From positions 62,001 to 126,000 of the forward strand of contig CACHWY010000002.1 in assembly GCA_902583575.1 (NCBI GenBank): 64,000 nucleotides of DNA. Reading direction: 5' to 3'. Under the pieces are notes generated by a model. The model was not told the origin of the DNA and did no database searches. It was given only the letters and a program-made list of their open reading frames with translations. Below, one piece after another: positions 44,653 through 54,135 of this stretch. Source of the DNA: an uncultured SAR86 cluster bacterium (GTDB lineage Bacteria > Pseudomonadota > Gammaproteobacteria > Magnimaribacterales > D2472). The position numbers were made by a program, and so were the translations under genes. Each line of letters begins with the position of its first letter. Position 1 is the first letter of the stretch.

Positions 44653-45661
44653 AGCAATAGATTTAGCATTAGTTGGGGCTTCTGGGGTTGTAGGAAATAA
44701 AATTATTTCCTTGCTAGAAAAGAAAAATATTAATATAGAAAATTTTTATCCCCTTGGCTCTGCATCCGTAGGTCAAGAAGTAACTTTAAATAACACAAAT
44801 TATCAGATTGAAGATTTATCTTCATTCGATTGTTCAAAAGTTAATCTGGCAATATTTTCTGCTGGCTCAAAGGTCGCCAAAGAATATGCTAAAAGCTTTG
44901 TTAATCAGGGTGTTTATGTGATTGATCTATCTTCTGAATTCAGATACGAAGAAAATATTCCACTTATTATTCCAGAAATAAATGGTAGTCTTCTTGAAGA
45001 TATTAAAAAACCATTACTTATAGCGAATCCTAACTGCTCAGTATCTCAATTGTTGATGGTATTAGATCCTATTCATAAAGAATATAGTATCGACTTTTTA
45101 AATATAGCTACTTATCAGGCAGTATCAGGAACAGGAAAAGACGCTATAGATGAGCTTTATAATCAAACCAAAGACCAATCTATGGAGCCAAATATATATC
45201 CTAAAAATATTGCATTTAATGTAATACCACAATGCGATATTTTCTTAGATAATGATTTCACAAAAGAAGAAATGAAGGTGGCCTGGGAAACAAAGAAAAT
45301 TCTTGACCAAAATATTGAAGTGCAAGCAACCTGCGTCCGGGTCCCGGTTGTAAATGGACACTCTGAGGCAGTCTTCTTAAGAACAAAAAATAAAGCTGCA
45401 AAAGATGACATACTTCAACTTTTAGCAACCTCGGAGGGTTTAACAGTAATAGATAATCCAAAAAAATTGGAATATCCAACCCCACTTGAAAATGCTAATG
45501 ATACTGAAGAAGTTTATGTAGGGAGAATAAGATCTCAAATTATAAATAATGAAAATTGGATATCTTTATGGATAGTAGCTGATAATGTTTATGGAAAAGG
45601 GGCAGCGCTTAATGCTGTTCAAATCCTTGAAAAGCTTATAAAAAATAATAAATTGTGTTGA
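44645..45661 (+). CDS. asd: Aspartate-semialdehyde dehydrogenase
   Basis: A 338-residue enzyme. The NADP loop [10 protein letters not shown] is at 11-20 and the catalytic Cys131 is in ANPNCSVSQ; the [13 protein letters not shown] segment is present. It reduces aspartyl phosphate on the route to lysine, threonine and methionine. Position between leuB and fimV is that of Pseudomonas and related genera. It overlaps the next gene by 7 bases. Confidence 0.95.
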   Translation: MDKAIDLALVGASGVVGNKIISLLEKKNINIENFYPLGSASVGQEVTLNNTNYQIEDLSSFDCSKVNLAIFSAGSKVAKEYAKSFVNQGVYVIDLSSEFRYEENIPLIIPEINGSLLEDIKKPLLIANPNCSVSQLLMVLDPIHKEYSIDFLNIATYQAVSGTGKDAIDELYNQTKDQSMEPNIYPKNIAFNVIPQCDIFLDNDFTKEEMKVAWETKKILDQNIEVQATCVRVPVVNGHSEAVFLRTKNKAAKDDILQLLATSEGLTVIDNPKKLEYPTPLENANDTEEVYVGRIRSQIINNENWISLWIVADNVYGKGAALNAVQILEKLIKNNKLC

Positions 45662-46974
45662 GATTCTATATATCTTTTTTCTTTTTATGCATTTCTATAA
45701 ATGTATATGCAGATATATTTCTATCCTCACCTAAAATCAAACTAAATGCACAAGATCAAAGGATAATTGAATTTAAAATTCAAAATGGAAATATAAAAGA
45801 TGGCGATATATTTTTAAATGAGTATAAAAAAGATACTCCTCTTAACCAACAAGATATTGCTTACACGCTAATTGAAGATTTTGTAGACTATCAAACATAC
45901 AAAATTGTTTTATCAGAAAATTATCAAGAGGATTATTTTAGTTTCAAGATTCTTATAAAAGATGAATTTATAAAAGATATATTTATTTTTCTACCAACAA
46001 AGCTAAGAAACTTTTATCGAGAAGAAGTTCAGCAAAAACCTTTAAAAAAAATACCTATAAAAAGAACAATTCCTCAACAAAATGAAATAGCAGAAATTCC
46101 AATTATTAAAGAAGAAATTTCTATTTCAGAGCCTGAGATGATTAGAGCAGATGAAATTACCACTGCCTGGAGTATGGCAAAGAAGATAAAAGGCGAGAAT
46201 AAGGATATTTCAATATATCAGGTTATGTGGTCCTTATATTTAGGAAATAAAGATGCATTTATAAATGAAAATATAAATCTGATAAGAAATGATTTAGATC
46301 TATTTATTCCAAAGATGTCTGAAATTGAAGAAGTTTCATATGAATTTGCAAAAGAGTCTATTTTGTCTATGAATCAATCATTCACACAAAGTTTTTCTTC
46401 AGCCTCAAGATCGCTATTGGTGTTAACAGCTCCCGAAGTTGAGGTAGATGTAAGTCAAGTCAATGATATTGAAATACAAGAGGAAGATATTAGCTCTATC
46501 TCTATTGATGAATTTGAAAATCCAGCAGATATTATTGAGAAAAATACTAAACAGATTTCTGTAGGTATTGAGAATGAGGTAGCCAATGAATTTATTAATG
46601 CAATAGAAGAATCTCAGGAAACTGAAAACCAAAATAATTTTGGGATATTTGATCTAATTTTTATATCTTTAATCTCTTTAATATCTGGAATTTTATTAGC
46701 TTTAATATTTATATATTTGCGAAATATTAGAAATGCTAAAGATATACAATATGATTTTGAGGAAGCGCAAGATGATAATTCTTTATTATCTAGCATACCT
46801 GCAGGCCTGAGTATTGAAAATGATCTTGATCAACAGCAATATGATTTGGCAGTTACATATTTTGAAATGAACGATCAAGAGAATGCTAAAAAAATTCTGA
46901 ATCAATTAATAAAAGAAACTGAAAATGAACAAATAAAAACTGATTCAGTAAATTTACTAAATAAAATAGATTAA
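45655..46974 (+). CDS. Short FimV-like protein
   Basis: A 439-residue protein with a signal peptide (about 1-19), a single membrane segment at about 325-350 (LIFISLISLISGILLALIFIY) and a C-terminal FimV tetratricopeptide-like domain (YDLAVTYFEMNDQENAKKILNQLI). The segment TTAWSMAKKIKG ... YQVMWSLYLGNKDAFINENINLI matches the FimV motor/LysM-adjacent region. FimV scaffolds the cell pole and type IV pili in Pseudomonas but is about twice as long there; the long acidic repeat region is missing. The start is GTG at 45655 or TTG at 45658, overlapping asd. Gene order supports fimV identity. Confidence 0.82.
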   Translation: MLRFYISFFFLCISINVYADIFLSSPKIKLNAQDQRIIEFKIQNGNIKDGDIFLNEYKKDTPLNQQDIAYTLIEDFVDYQTYKIVLSENYQEDYFSFKILIKDEFIKDIFIFLPTKLRNFYREEVQQKPLKKIPIKRTIPQQNEIAEIPIIKEEISISEPEMIRADEITTAWSMAKKIKGENKDISIYQVMWSLYLGNKDAFINENINLIRNDLDLFIPKMSEIEEVSYEFAKESILSMNQSFTQSFSSASRSLLVLTAPEVEVDVSQVNDIEIQEEDISSISIDEFENPADIIEKNTKQISVGIENEVANEFINAIEESQETENQNNFGIFDLIFISLISLISGILLALIFIYLRNIRNAKDIQYDFEEAQDDNSLLSSIPAGLSIENDLDQQQYDLAVTYFEMNDQENAKKILNQLIKETENEQIKTDSVNLLNKID

Positions 46975-46976
46975 CT

Positions 46977-47762
46977 GTGAGGCTTGCTTTTACACTCGAA
47001 TATGATGGCACTGACTTTTCAGGATTCCAGCTTCAAAAAAATGCAATCACGATTCAAGAACATTTAGAAAAAGCTATTAAAGAAATAACAGCTACGGACA
47101 TAAAAATAAATTATTCTGGAAGAACTGATGCCGGTGTTCATGCTATTTCACAAGTTTTTGATTTTGAAACTGAAATTCAAAGAGATGATAATAGTTGGAT
47201 TAGAGGCATTAATTCAAATCTGCCTAAATCCATTGCAGTAAAGAATATTTTTCATGTCCCAACAGATTTTAATTCAAGATTTTCTGCATTAGAGAGGAGA
47301 TATGCCTACGTAATTTATAATTCAACTAATAAACCATTATTTTTTGATAAATTTTCTCATTGGATTACTAATGAAATTGATTTAGATGAAATGCAGACTC
47401 AGCTAGAAATGTTTTTAGGAGAACATAATTTCACTTCTTTTAGGAGTTCAAGTTGTAATTCTAAGAACCTGATCAAAAAAGTATCCTTTGTTGATATGAA
47501 AACGATAGACAATTTTATTATAGTTACAATAGCTGCTAATGCTTTTTTACAAAATATGGTAAGAATAATGGTTGGCACACTAATAGATATTGCGAAGAAA
47601 GAGAATAAATTTTCGGTTATGGATATTCTTAATAAAGAAGACAGAACTTATGCTGGTAAAACTCTTCCAGCCTCAGGGCTTTTTTTCTTAGGGCCTAGCT
47701 ATGCGGAGAATTTAAAAATTGAAAGTTTAGAACATAATTTATTTGATAGGCTAAAGATTTAA
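46977..47762 (+). CDS. truA: tRNA pseudouridine(38-40) synthase
   Basis: A 261-residue pseudouridine synthase with the catalytic Asp51 in GRTDAGVHA, and FSALERRYAYVIYN and NAFLQNMVRIMVGTL further on. It modifies the anticodon stem of tRNA. The start is GTG, 2 bases after the fimV stop, and the stop overlaps trpF (TAATG). Confidence 0.95.
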   Translation: MRLAFTLEYDGTDFSGFQLQKNAITIQEHLEKAIKEITATDIKINYSGRTDAGVHAISQVFDFETEIQRDDNSWIRGINSNLPKSIAVKNIFHVPTDFNSRFSALERRYAYVIYNSTNKPLFFDKFSHWITNEIDLDEMQTQLEMFLGEHNFTSFRSSSCNSKNLIKKVSFVDMKTIDNFIIVTIAANAFLQNMVRIMVGTLIDIAKKENKFSVMDILNKEDRTYAGKTLPASGLFFLGPSYAENLKIESLEHNLFDRLKI

Positions 47763-48373
47763 TGAAACCTTTAATTAAAATTTGTGGCATCAAAGATTTC
47801 AATACTTTAAATCAGTTAATTGGATTAGATGAAATAGATTTTATAGGGTTTATATTCTTTGGAAAAAGTCCAAGAAACGTTTCAAATGATTTTTTAAACA
47901 AAGTGAATGGAGTTAATTTACAAAACAAAAGAGCAGTATGTGTTTATGTCGATGCCACTAAAGAATTTATTCAACAAACTTCATCTAATTTTGAGAATCC
48001 AATTTTACAATTCCATGGAAATGAGAGTAATGGTTTTTGCAAATCTTTTAATAAAGATTTTTGGAAAGTAATTAGAGTTAAAGATTCTAATAGCATAAAT
48101 ATAGCATTTGATTATCCTGACGCGTCTGCAATTTTATTTGAGAATTATACAAAAGGTCTATATGGAGGAACTGGTTCTATATTTGATTGGAATCTTCTTA
48201 AAGATATAAACAAAAATGATAAAAAAATTATTATCTCAGGTGGAATAAATATTGAAAATGTTGATAATGCTATTAGTATTAATCCTTGGTGTATTGACAT
48301 TAATTCAGGAGTTGAAATATCTCCTGGGGTAAAAGATTTAGATTTAATAAAGCAAGTCTTACAAAAATTTTAA
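47762..48373 (+). CDS. trpF: Phosphoribosylanthranilate isomerase
   Basis: A 203-residue TIM barrel with IKICGIKD at the start, [12 protein letters not shown] near 29-40, QFHGNES, and the C-terminal [10 protein letters not shown] and [17 protein letters not shown]. It catalyses the third step of tryptophan synthesis. It overlaps truA by 1 base and precedes trpB by 2 bases. Confidence 0.95.
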   Translation: MKPLIKICGIKDFNTLNQLIGLDEIDFIGFIFFGKSPRNVSNDFLNKVNGVNLQNKRAVCVYVDATKEFIQQTSSNFENPILQFHGNESNGFCKSFNKDFWKVIRVKDSNSINIAFDYPDASAILFENYTKGLYGGTGSIFDWNLLKDINKNDKKIIISGGINIENVDNAISINPWCIDINSGVEISPGVKDLDLIKQVLQKF

Positions 48374-48375
48374 TA

Positions 48376-49581
48376 ATGACAACTAATAAACATAATTGGC
48401 CAGATAAAGATGGTTTCTTCGGAGAATATGGTGGAAAGTTTGTTCCAGAAACTCTTATGCATGCATTAGAGGAACTTGAAAAAACTTATAATAACTTTAA
48501 AGATAAGCCTGAATTCAAAGAACAATTTTATAAAGATCTATCTGAATTTGTAGGTCGACCATCGCCTTTATATTTCGCAGAAAGGCTAACCAATCACTAT
48601 AGAACAGGTTCAATTTGGTTAAAAAGAGAAGATCTTAATCATACAGGCGCACATAAAATAAATAATACTATAGGACAAATTCTGTTAGCTAAATATATGG
48701 GAAAGGAAAGAATAATTGCTGAGACAGGGGCTGGACAACATGGAGTTGCCACAGCAACAGTAGCAGCAAGACTTGGTCTTGAATGTCATATATATATGGG
48801 GGCTGAAGATGTGCAAAGGCAGTCTCTTAATGTGTATAGAATGAAGCTTTTAGGAGCACAAGTTCATTCAGTTGAATCAGGTTCTGCAACTTTAAAAGAT
48901 GCATTAAATGAAGCTTTAAGAGATTGGGTTACAAATGTTGATAATACTTATTACATTATAGGAAGTGTTACAGGACCCCATCCTTATCCAATGATAGTTA
49001 GAGATTTTAATTCAGTGGTTGGAGAGGAGGTTGTAGCTCAATCTAAAGATTTATTTAATGATATGCCTAATGCAATTGTTGCTTGTGTTGGTGGCGGCTC
49101 AAATGCTATGGGTATTTTTTATCCTTTTATTGACATAAAAGAGACTAGATTAATTGGAGTAGAGGCAGGAGGAGAGGGTGTTGAGACTGGTGAACATGCA
49201 GCTCCATTAAATGATGGAACTCCTGGAGTATTGCATGGAGCATTAAGTTATCTAATGCAAAATGATTCTGGGCAAGTCAAGGCTACAAAATCAGTTTCTG
49301 CTGGACTTGATTACCCTGGAGTAGGACCAGAACATTCATTACTCAAAGACTCTGGTAGAGCAGAATATGTTGCTGTAACTGACAAAGCAGCATTAAAAGC
49401 ATTTCATGAAGTTTCGGAGCTTGAAGGAATAATACCTGCACTTGAAACAGCACATGCATTTGCATATTTAGATGTGTTGATGAAAGATTTTGACTCATCA
49501 GCAAATATTATTGTTAATGTTTCTGGAAGAGGTGATAAAGATATCAATACTGTTGCTGAAATAGATGGAATAAAATTTTGA
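48376..49581 (+). CDS. trpB: Tryptophan synthase beta chain
   Basis: A 401-residue PLP enzyme. The Lys that binds PLP is in HTGAHKINN, with [14 protein letters not shown] and [14 protein letters not shown] present. It condenses indole and serine. The TGA stop overlaps the TTG start of trpA. Confidence 0.97.
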   Translation: MTTNKHNWPDKDGFFGEYGGKFVPETLMHALEELEKTYNNFKDKPEFKEQFYKDLSEFVGRPSPLYFAERLTNHYRTGSIWLKREDLNHTGAHKINNTIGQILLAKYMGKERIIAETGAGQHGVATATVAARLGLECHIYMGAEDVQRQSLNVYRMKLLGAQVHSVESGSATLKDALNEALRDWVTNVDNTYYIIGSVTGPHPYPMIVRDFNSVVGEEVVAQSKDLFNDMPNAIVACVGGGSNAMGIFYPFIDIKETRLIGVEAGGEGVETGEHAAPLNDGTPGVLHGALSYLMQNDSGQVKATKSVSAGLDYPGVGPEHSLLKDSGRAEYVAVTDKAALKAFHEVSELEGIIPALETAHAFAYLDVLMKDFDSSANIIVNVSGRGDKDINTVAEIDGIKF

Positions 49582-50363
49582 ATAGACTCACAAAAAAGTT
49601 AACTAATTTAAAAAAAGAAAATAAAAAAGCTTTAGTGGCATATTTAGTAGCTGGAGATCCAGATATAGAAACAACTGTTTCGCTTATAAAGTTATTGGTT
49701 GATTCTGGTGCAGATATAATTGAAATAGGCGTCCCTTTTACCGACCCAATCGCAGAGGGACCGATTATTCAAAAAGCACATGATAGAGCGTTAGCAAATG
49801 ATGTATCGTTAAAAACTATTTATGATATTGTTAATAAATTTAGAGACTTTGATAATGAGACTCCATTAGTTTTAATGGGCTATTTAAATACTTTTCTTTC
49901 TCATAAAAAATTAATTGAAGAAAATCAAAACAATGCAATTGATTCAATTCTTGTCGTTGATATCCCAGGAGAATTAAATTTAGCAGACTATGGCATTACA
50001 AATGAAACTATAAATACTATTTCATTAATATCTCCAACAACTAAAAAAGATAGGATTCAATCAATTGCAAAAAATAGCTCAGGATTTATTTATTATGTAA
50101 CTTTAAGAGGTGTTACAGGGGCTTCAAATCTTGATGTTAAAGAAATTAATACAAATATAGATGAAATAAAAAAACATGCTTCTGTCCCAGTATTAGCAGG
50201 GTTTGGTATTAAATCTGAAGAAGATGCAAAATTATTAGCAGATTGTTCAGATGGGGTTATTATCGGGTCATCAATTGTACAAATGATAGAAGATGATTCA
50301 CAAACCAAAGAATTTGATAGAATAGGTGCATATATTACACAAATCAAACAAGCAATATCATGA
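49578..50363 (+). CDS. trpA: Tryptophan synthase alpha chain
   Basis: A 261-residue TIM barrel. The active-site segment [20 protein letters not shown] and the [11 protein letters not shown] and [13 protein letters not shown] segments are typical. It releases indole from indole-3-glycerol phosphate for TrpB. It begins with TTG within the trpB stop, so translation is probably coupled. Confidence 0.96.
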   Translation: MNRLTKKLTNLKKENKKALVAYLVAGDPDIETTVSLIKLLVDSGADIIEIGVPFTDPIAEGPIIQKAHDRALANDVSLKTIYDIVNKFRDFDNETPLVLMGYLNTFLSHKKLIEENQNNAIDSILVVDIPGELNLADYGITNETINTISLISPTTKKDRIQSIAKNSSGFIYYVTLRGVTGASNLDVKEINTNIDEIKKHASVPVLAGFGIKSEEDAKLLADCSDGVIIGSSIVQMIEDDSQTKEFDRIGAYITQIKQAIS

Positions 50364-50373
50364 GTTGGTTAAT

Positions 50374-51636
50374 ATGAGTCTCTTTCAAAACATTTTATCT
50401 TCTCTAATGAAGGGTACGCGTCGTTTGAACCGTTTTGGTTCAAAGAGTTTTGGCAAGCTTCATAATGATATTAATAAAGCTGTTGATTCTGTAATGTCTA
50501 CCTCTGGAGAAGTCTCATCTTTGGTTTATGCTGAGCATTTATTAAATCTTATTGAAACCCAAGACGATAATAACTTAAATAAATTTCTTAAAAATCTATT
50601 ATCTAATTATGATATTGATACTAAAAAGCTTGCAAAGGATGTAAAGAATTATTCATCTGAAAAAACTGAAGAGAACTTAATAAAAATAAATAATTCGTCT
50701 GAACCAAAATGGGTTGAATTATTTAGACGATTAAATTCAACATCAAATGGTACATATAGATTGGTAAAGCTGAGAGAAAGAATTCGATCATTAAATAATC
50801 CGGAATTAAAGACTTTTGATTCTGGGTTATTGAATCTATTTAAATATTGGTTCAATCCTTCTTTTTTAGTATTGGAAAAGATTGATTGGGAAACTCCAGC
50901 AAATATCCTTGAAAAAATTATAGAATATGAGGCTGTTCATGAAATAAATTCATGGGATGATTTAAGGGCAAGGCTGGCTCCAACAGACAGACAATGCTTT
51001 GCATTCTTTCATCCTTTAATACCCGATGATCCATTAATATTTGTAGAAGTTGCTTTATGTTTAGGTATTCCAAAGTCTATTCAGAAAATTATCAAAATTG
51101 ATAGAGATGAAATAGATATTGAAGAAGCAAATACAGCAATTTTTTATTCTATTTCAAATTGTCATAATGGTTTATTAGGTATTTCTTTTGGAAATTTTTT
51201 AATAAAAAAAGTAGCAAAAAATCTTAAAAGAGAATTACCAGACCTTAATCAATTTTTAACTTTATCGCCAATACCAGGCCTGATGAAATGGATGGAAGAG
51301 TACGCTCCTATTACTTTTGAGAGATGTACAGATAAAAACTGCAGCGATGAAGAGCTGATGAAAAAAACTATTAAATATCTAACTGAATCGGATAGAGATG
51401 ATGGTTTGCCAAATGATCCTGTGGGAAGATTTCATATCGGCAATGGCGCAAGCCTTGAAAGAATAAATTTAAATGCTGATTTATCTGAAAAAGGCCTATC
51501 TCAATCATATGGGATTATGGCTAATTATTTATATGACTTAGATGTTGTTGAAGAGAATCATGAACTATTCTTTAAAAACAAAATTGTGCAGACTTCAAAT
51601 GAGATCAAAACATTAAAGAAAACATATAAAAATTAA
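50374..51636 (+). CDS. Malonyl-CoA decarboxylase
   Basis: A 420-residue member of the malonyl-CoA decarboxylase family: N-terminal helical domain, then FAFFHPLIPDDPLIFVEVAL, NCHNGLLGISFGNFLIKKVA, FLTLSPIPGLMKW and the C-terminal DPVGRFHIGNGASLERIN and QSYGIMANYLYDL. It converts malonyl-CoA to acetyl-CoA, the reverse of the acetyl-CoA carboxylase step. I chose the ATG at 50374 (11 bases after trpA) over an upstream in-frame start inside trpA. In many gammaproteobacteria this slot holds accD and folC; neither is present here. Downstream it joins the SPOR gene by TAATG. Confidence 0.9.
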   Translation: MSLFQNILSSLMKGTRRLNRFGSKSFGKLHNDINKAVDSVMSTSGEVSSLVYAEHLLNLIETQDDNNLNKFLKNLLSNYDIDTKKLAKDVKNYSSEKTEENLIKINNSSEPKWVELFRRLNSTSNGTYRLVKLRERIRSLNNPELKTFDSGLLNLFKYWFNPSFLVLEKIDWETPANILEKIIEYEAVHEINSWDDLRARLAPTDRQCFAFFHPLIPDDPLIFVEVALCLGIPKSIQKIIKIDRDEIDIEEANTAIFYSISNCHNGLLGISFGNFLIKKVAKNLKRELPDLNQFLTLSPIPGLMKWMEEYAPITFERCTDKNCSDEELMKKTIKYLTESDRDDGLPNDPVGRFHIGNGASLERINLNADLSEKGLSQSYGIMANYLYDLDVVEENHELFFKNKIVQTSNEIKTLKKTYKN

Positions 51637-52073
51637 TGCATAGCGAAAGATTAATTGGACTGCTTGCTCTTATAGGCACATTTACATTAGCTATGTACAT
51701 TTTTTATCCAACCAATAAACAAGTAGACATAAATAGCATAAAAAGAGAACAATCTGATATTAAAACAGAAATTGTTGACACAAAGATAGATAGCTCTATA
51801 AAAGGAGGATTTCAGATATTCACAGAATCTGATTTTGATTTCTTTGTATATAGAGCTCATGTTCTTTCATCTAAAGACAATGCTAATAAATTAAAAGTTA
51901 AAATTAATAATGGAGGTTATCCAGCATTTGTTGAAGTTTTTGGAGATAAAAAAGAATTATTTGCAGTTTACGTTGGACCTTTTTTGTCAGAAGATGATAT
52001 TGTTAATAATATGAGCTTAATTCAGGAATTGTCTGAATCAAAAAATGGAGAAATATCTAGGTGGAAGCTTTAG
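51636..52073 (+). CDS. SPOR-domain membrane protein (DedD-like)
   Basis: A 145-residue protein with one N-terminal membrane helix (about 6-26) and a C-terminal SPOR domain: FFVYRAHVLSSKDNANKLKVKINNGGYPAFVEVFGDKKELFAVYVGPF. SPOR domains bind denuded septal peptidoglycan. A SPOR protein sits just before cvpA in Pseudomonas as well. It overlaps the malonyl-CoA decarboxylase gene by 1 base and cvpA by 13 bases. Confidence 0.87.
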   Translation: MHSERLIGLLALIGTFTLAMYIFYPTNKQVDINSIKREQSDIKTEIVDTKIDSSIKGGFQIFTESDFDFFVYRAHVLSSKDNANKLKVKINNGGYPAFVEVFGDKKELFAVYVGPFLSEDDIVNNMSLIQELSESKNGEISRWKL

Positions 52074-52645
52074 AATTAAATTCAGCTGATTGGTTTATTT
52101 TGGTTGTCCTAATTGCTTCTGGAATAATTTCATTTACCAGAGGTTTTACTAAAGAATTTTTATCTTTATTTTTATGGGTTTCAGCATTTATTGCAGCGAT
52201 TAGTCTTGAGTTTTTAGCAACACCAAGAATCAATGAATTTATTGGCAATGAAGAGATTTCTAAGATTATTTCATATATTTTTGTTTTTGTTGTCTTCATC
52301 TTTGTTGGTGGAATTGTTATAAAGTTCATAAGTAAGCTCATTAAATGGTCAGGAGCATCTGGTTTTGATAGATTTTTAGGAGTCCTGTTTGGGTTAATCA
52401 GGGGCCTAATAGTTTTATTTGTAATATTTTTATTGCTTCCTTCAAGCTTAAAGACTACTGATTTAATTAGTAATTCAAAAATAACACCGATTATTCAAAA
52501 ATATGCCCCACAAATAGAAGCATATTTCAGAGATTTGATAGATAATAGAAACATTGTAGAGGAGACTCTGGAGTTAATAGAACCCTTACAAGAAGAATTG
52601 ATTCCAGAATCAAATGAAGAAAACACTAAAGATGGGGACTCTTAA
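52061..52645 (+). CDS. cvpA: CvpA family membrane protein
   Basis: A 194-residue protein with four predicted membrane segments and the CvpA segment GIISFTRGFTKEFLSLFLWV near the start and GFDRFLGVLFGLIRGLIV in the third segment. CvpA is needed for colicin V production and envelope tolerance in enteric bacteria; its exact job is unclear. The GTG start lies inside the SPOR gene, and purF follows by overlap of 1 base, the conserved cvpA-purF order. Confidence 0.92.
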   Translation: MEALELNSADWFILVVLIASGIISFTRGFTKEFLSLFLWVSAFIAAISLEFLATPRINEFIGNEEISKIISYIFVFVVFIFVGGIVIKFISKLIKWSGASGFDRFLGVLFGLIRGLIVLFVIFLLLPSSLKTTDLISNSKITPIIQKYAPQIEAYFRDLIDNRNIVEETLELIEPLQEELIPESNEENTKDGDS

Positions 52646-54135
52646 TGTGTGGAATAGTTGGGATTTCTGCTGAAACTAATGTAGCGGCTGAAATATACGA
52701 TTCTCTCTTAATGCTTCAGCATAGAGGTCAAGATGCTGCGGGTATGGTTGTTTGTGATACAGAAGATCAGTTGAATAGCCGAAAATCTATGGGATATGTT
52801 AGAGATGTGTTTGAGCAAAAACATATGAATAATCTTATTGGCAACTATGGTATTGGTCATGTAAGGTACCCAACTGCTGGTGGGTCTGGATCAGAATTTG
52901 CACAACCAATGTATGTAAATTCACCGTATGGAATTAGTCTTGCACATAATGGAAATTTAACAAATTCTAAACAACTTTCAGCCGAACTTTTTCACGCTGA
53001 AATGCGGCATCTTAAAACAGATTCTGATTCTGAGGTGTTGCTTAATATTTTTGCGCATGAACTAGCTAAGCAAAAAGAAATATACCCTTCAGCAGAACAT
53101 ATCTTTAAAGCAGTTTCTAAAACCCATTTTAGATGTGATGGAGCTTATGCAGTTCTTGCGCTAATTACAGGCCACGGCATTTTAGCTTTCAGAGACAACA
53201 ATGCAATTAGACCTTTATCTATAGGTATAAGAAATGGAAAAACTAGAGAAGAATATATCATTTCATCTGAGGACGCACTGTTTACTTCGATGGGTTTTGA
53301 TAAGTTGCGAGATATCGAACCTGGCGAAGCTATTTTTATTGATAAAAATGGAAAACTTTATTCACAACAATGTGCAGAAGAGCCTATAAAAAGACCATGT
53401 ATATTTGAGTATGTATATTTTGCTAGACCAGATTCAAAGATTGATGAAGTATCAGTATATAAAGCAAGAATGCGTATGGGATCTAAGTTAGCTGAACAAA
53501 TTAAGAAATTAAAACCAGATCATGATATTGATGTTGTTATTCCAATACCAGATAGCTCTACAACTGCAGCCCATGAATTAGCAGTTGGTTTAGGTATTCC
53601 CTATAGAGAGGGATTTGTAAAAAATCGTTATATAGGCAGAACATTTATCATGCCTTATCAAGAGGAAAGAAAAAAATCTGTAAGAAGAAAATTAAATATT
53701 TTAGATTTGGAGTTTCAAGGAAAAAATGTTTTGCTTGTAGATGATTCAATTGTTAGAGGCACAACAAGTAAAAAAATAATTGAAATGGCAAGAGCATCAG
53801 GAGCAAAAAAGGTTTACTTTGCTTCTGCAGCCCCACCAATTAAGTATCAAAATTTATATGGTATCGATATGCCATCAACATCAGAATTAATAGCATCAAA
53901 TAAAACTAATGATGAAGTTGCAAAAGAGATTGATGCAGACTGGTTAATTTATCAAACTCTTGATGATTTAATTGATACTGTTCAAGTAGGAAATCCAGAA
54001 ATAAATGAATTTGAGACTTCTATATTTACTGGTAAATATATAACGCCTTTAATTGAAAATTACCTCGAAGATTTAGAGAATTCAAGAAAAGATGAATTAA
54101 AGATGCAAAGAGAAAAATCTAAGGCCAACGGCTAA
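52645..54135 (+). CDS. purF: Amidophosphoribosyltransferase
   Basis: A 496-residue enzyme. The N-terminal glutaminase begins with the nucleophile Cys2 (MCGIVG) and has [10 protein letters not shown] and HNGNLTN. The PRPP-binding loop [17 protein letters not shown] is in the C-terminal half. It starts purine synthesis. It ends the long plus-strand run and overlaps acnB tail-to-tail by 4 bases, with no terminator between. Confidence 0.97.
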   Translation: MCGIVGISAETNVAAEIYDSLLMLQHRGQDAAGMVVCDTEDQLNSRKSMGYVRDVFEQKHMNNLIGNYGIGHVRYPTAGGSGSEFAQPMYVNSPYGISLAHNGNLTNSKQLSAELFHAEMRHLKTDSDSEVLLNIFAHELAKQKEIYPSAEHIFKAVSKTHFRCDGAYAVLALITGHGILAFRDNNAIRPLSIGIRNGKTREEYIISSEDALFTSMGFDKLRDIEPGEAIFIDKNGKLYSQQCAEEPIKRPCIFEYVYFARPDSKIDEVSVYKARMRMGSKLAEQIKKLKPDHDIDVVIPIPDSSTTAAHELAVGLGIPYREGFVKNRYIGRTFIMPYQEERKKSVRRKLNILDLEFQGKNVLLVDDSIVRGTTSKKIIEMARASGAKKVYFASAAPPIKYQNLYGIDMPSTSELIASNKTNDEVAKEIDADWLIYQTLDDLIDTVQVGNPEINEFETSIFTGKYITPLIENYLEDLENSRKDELKMQREKSKANG

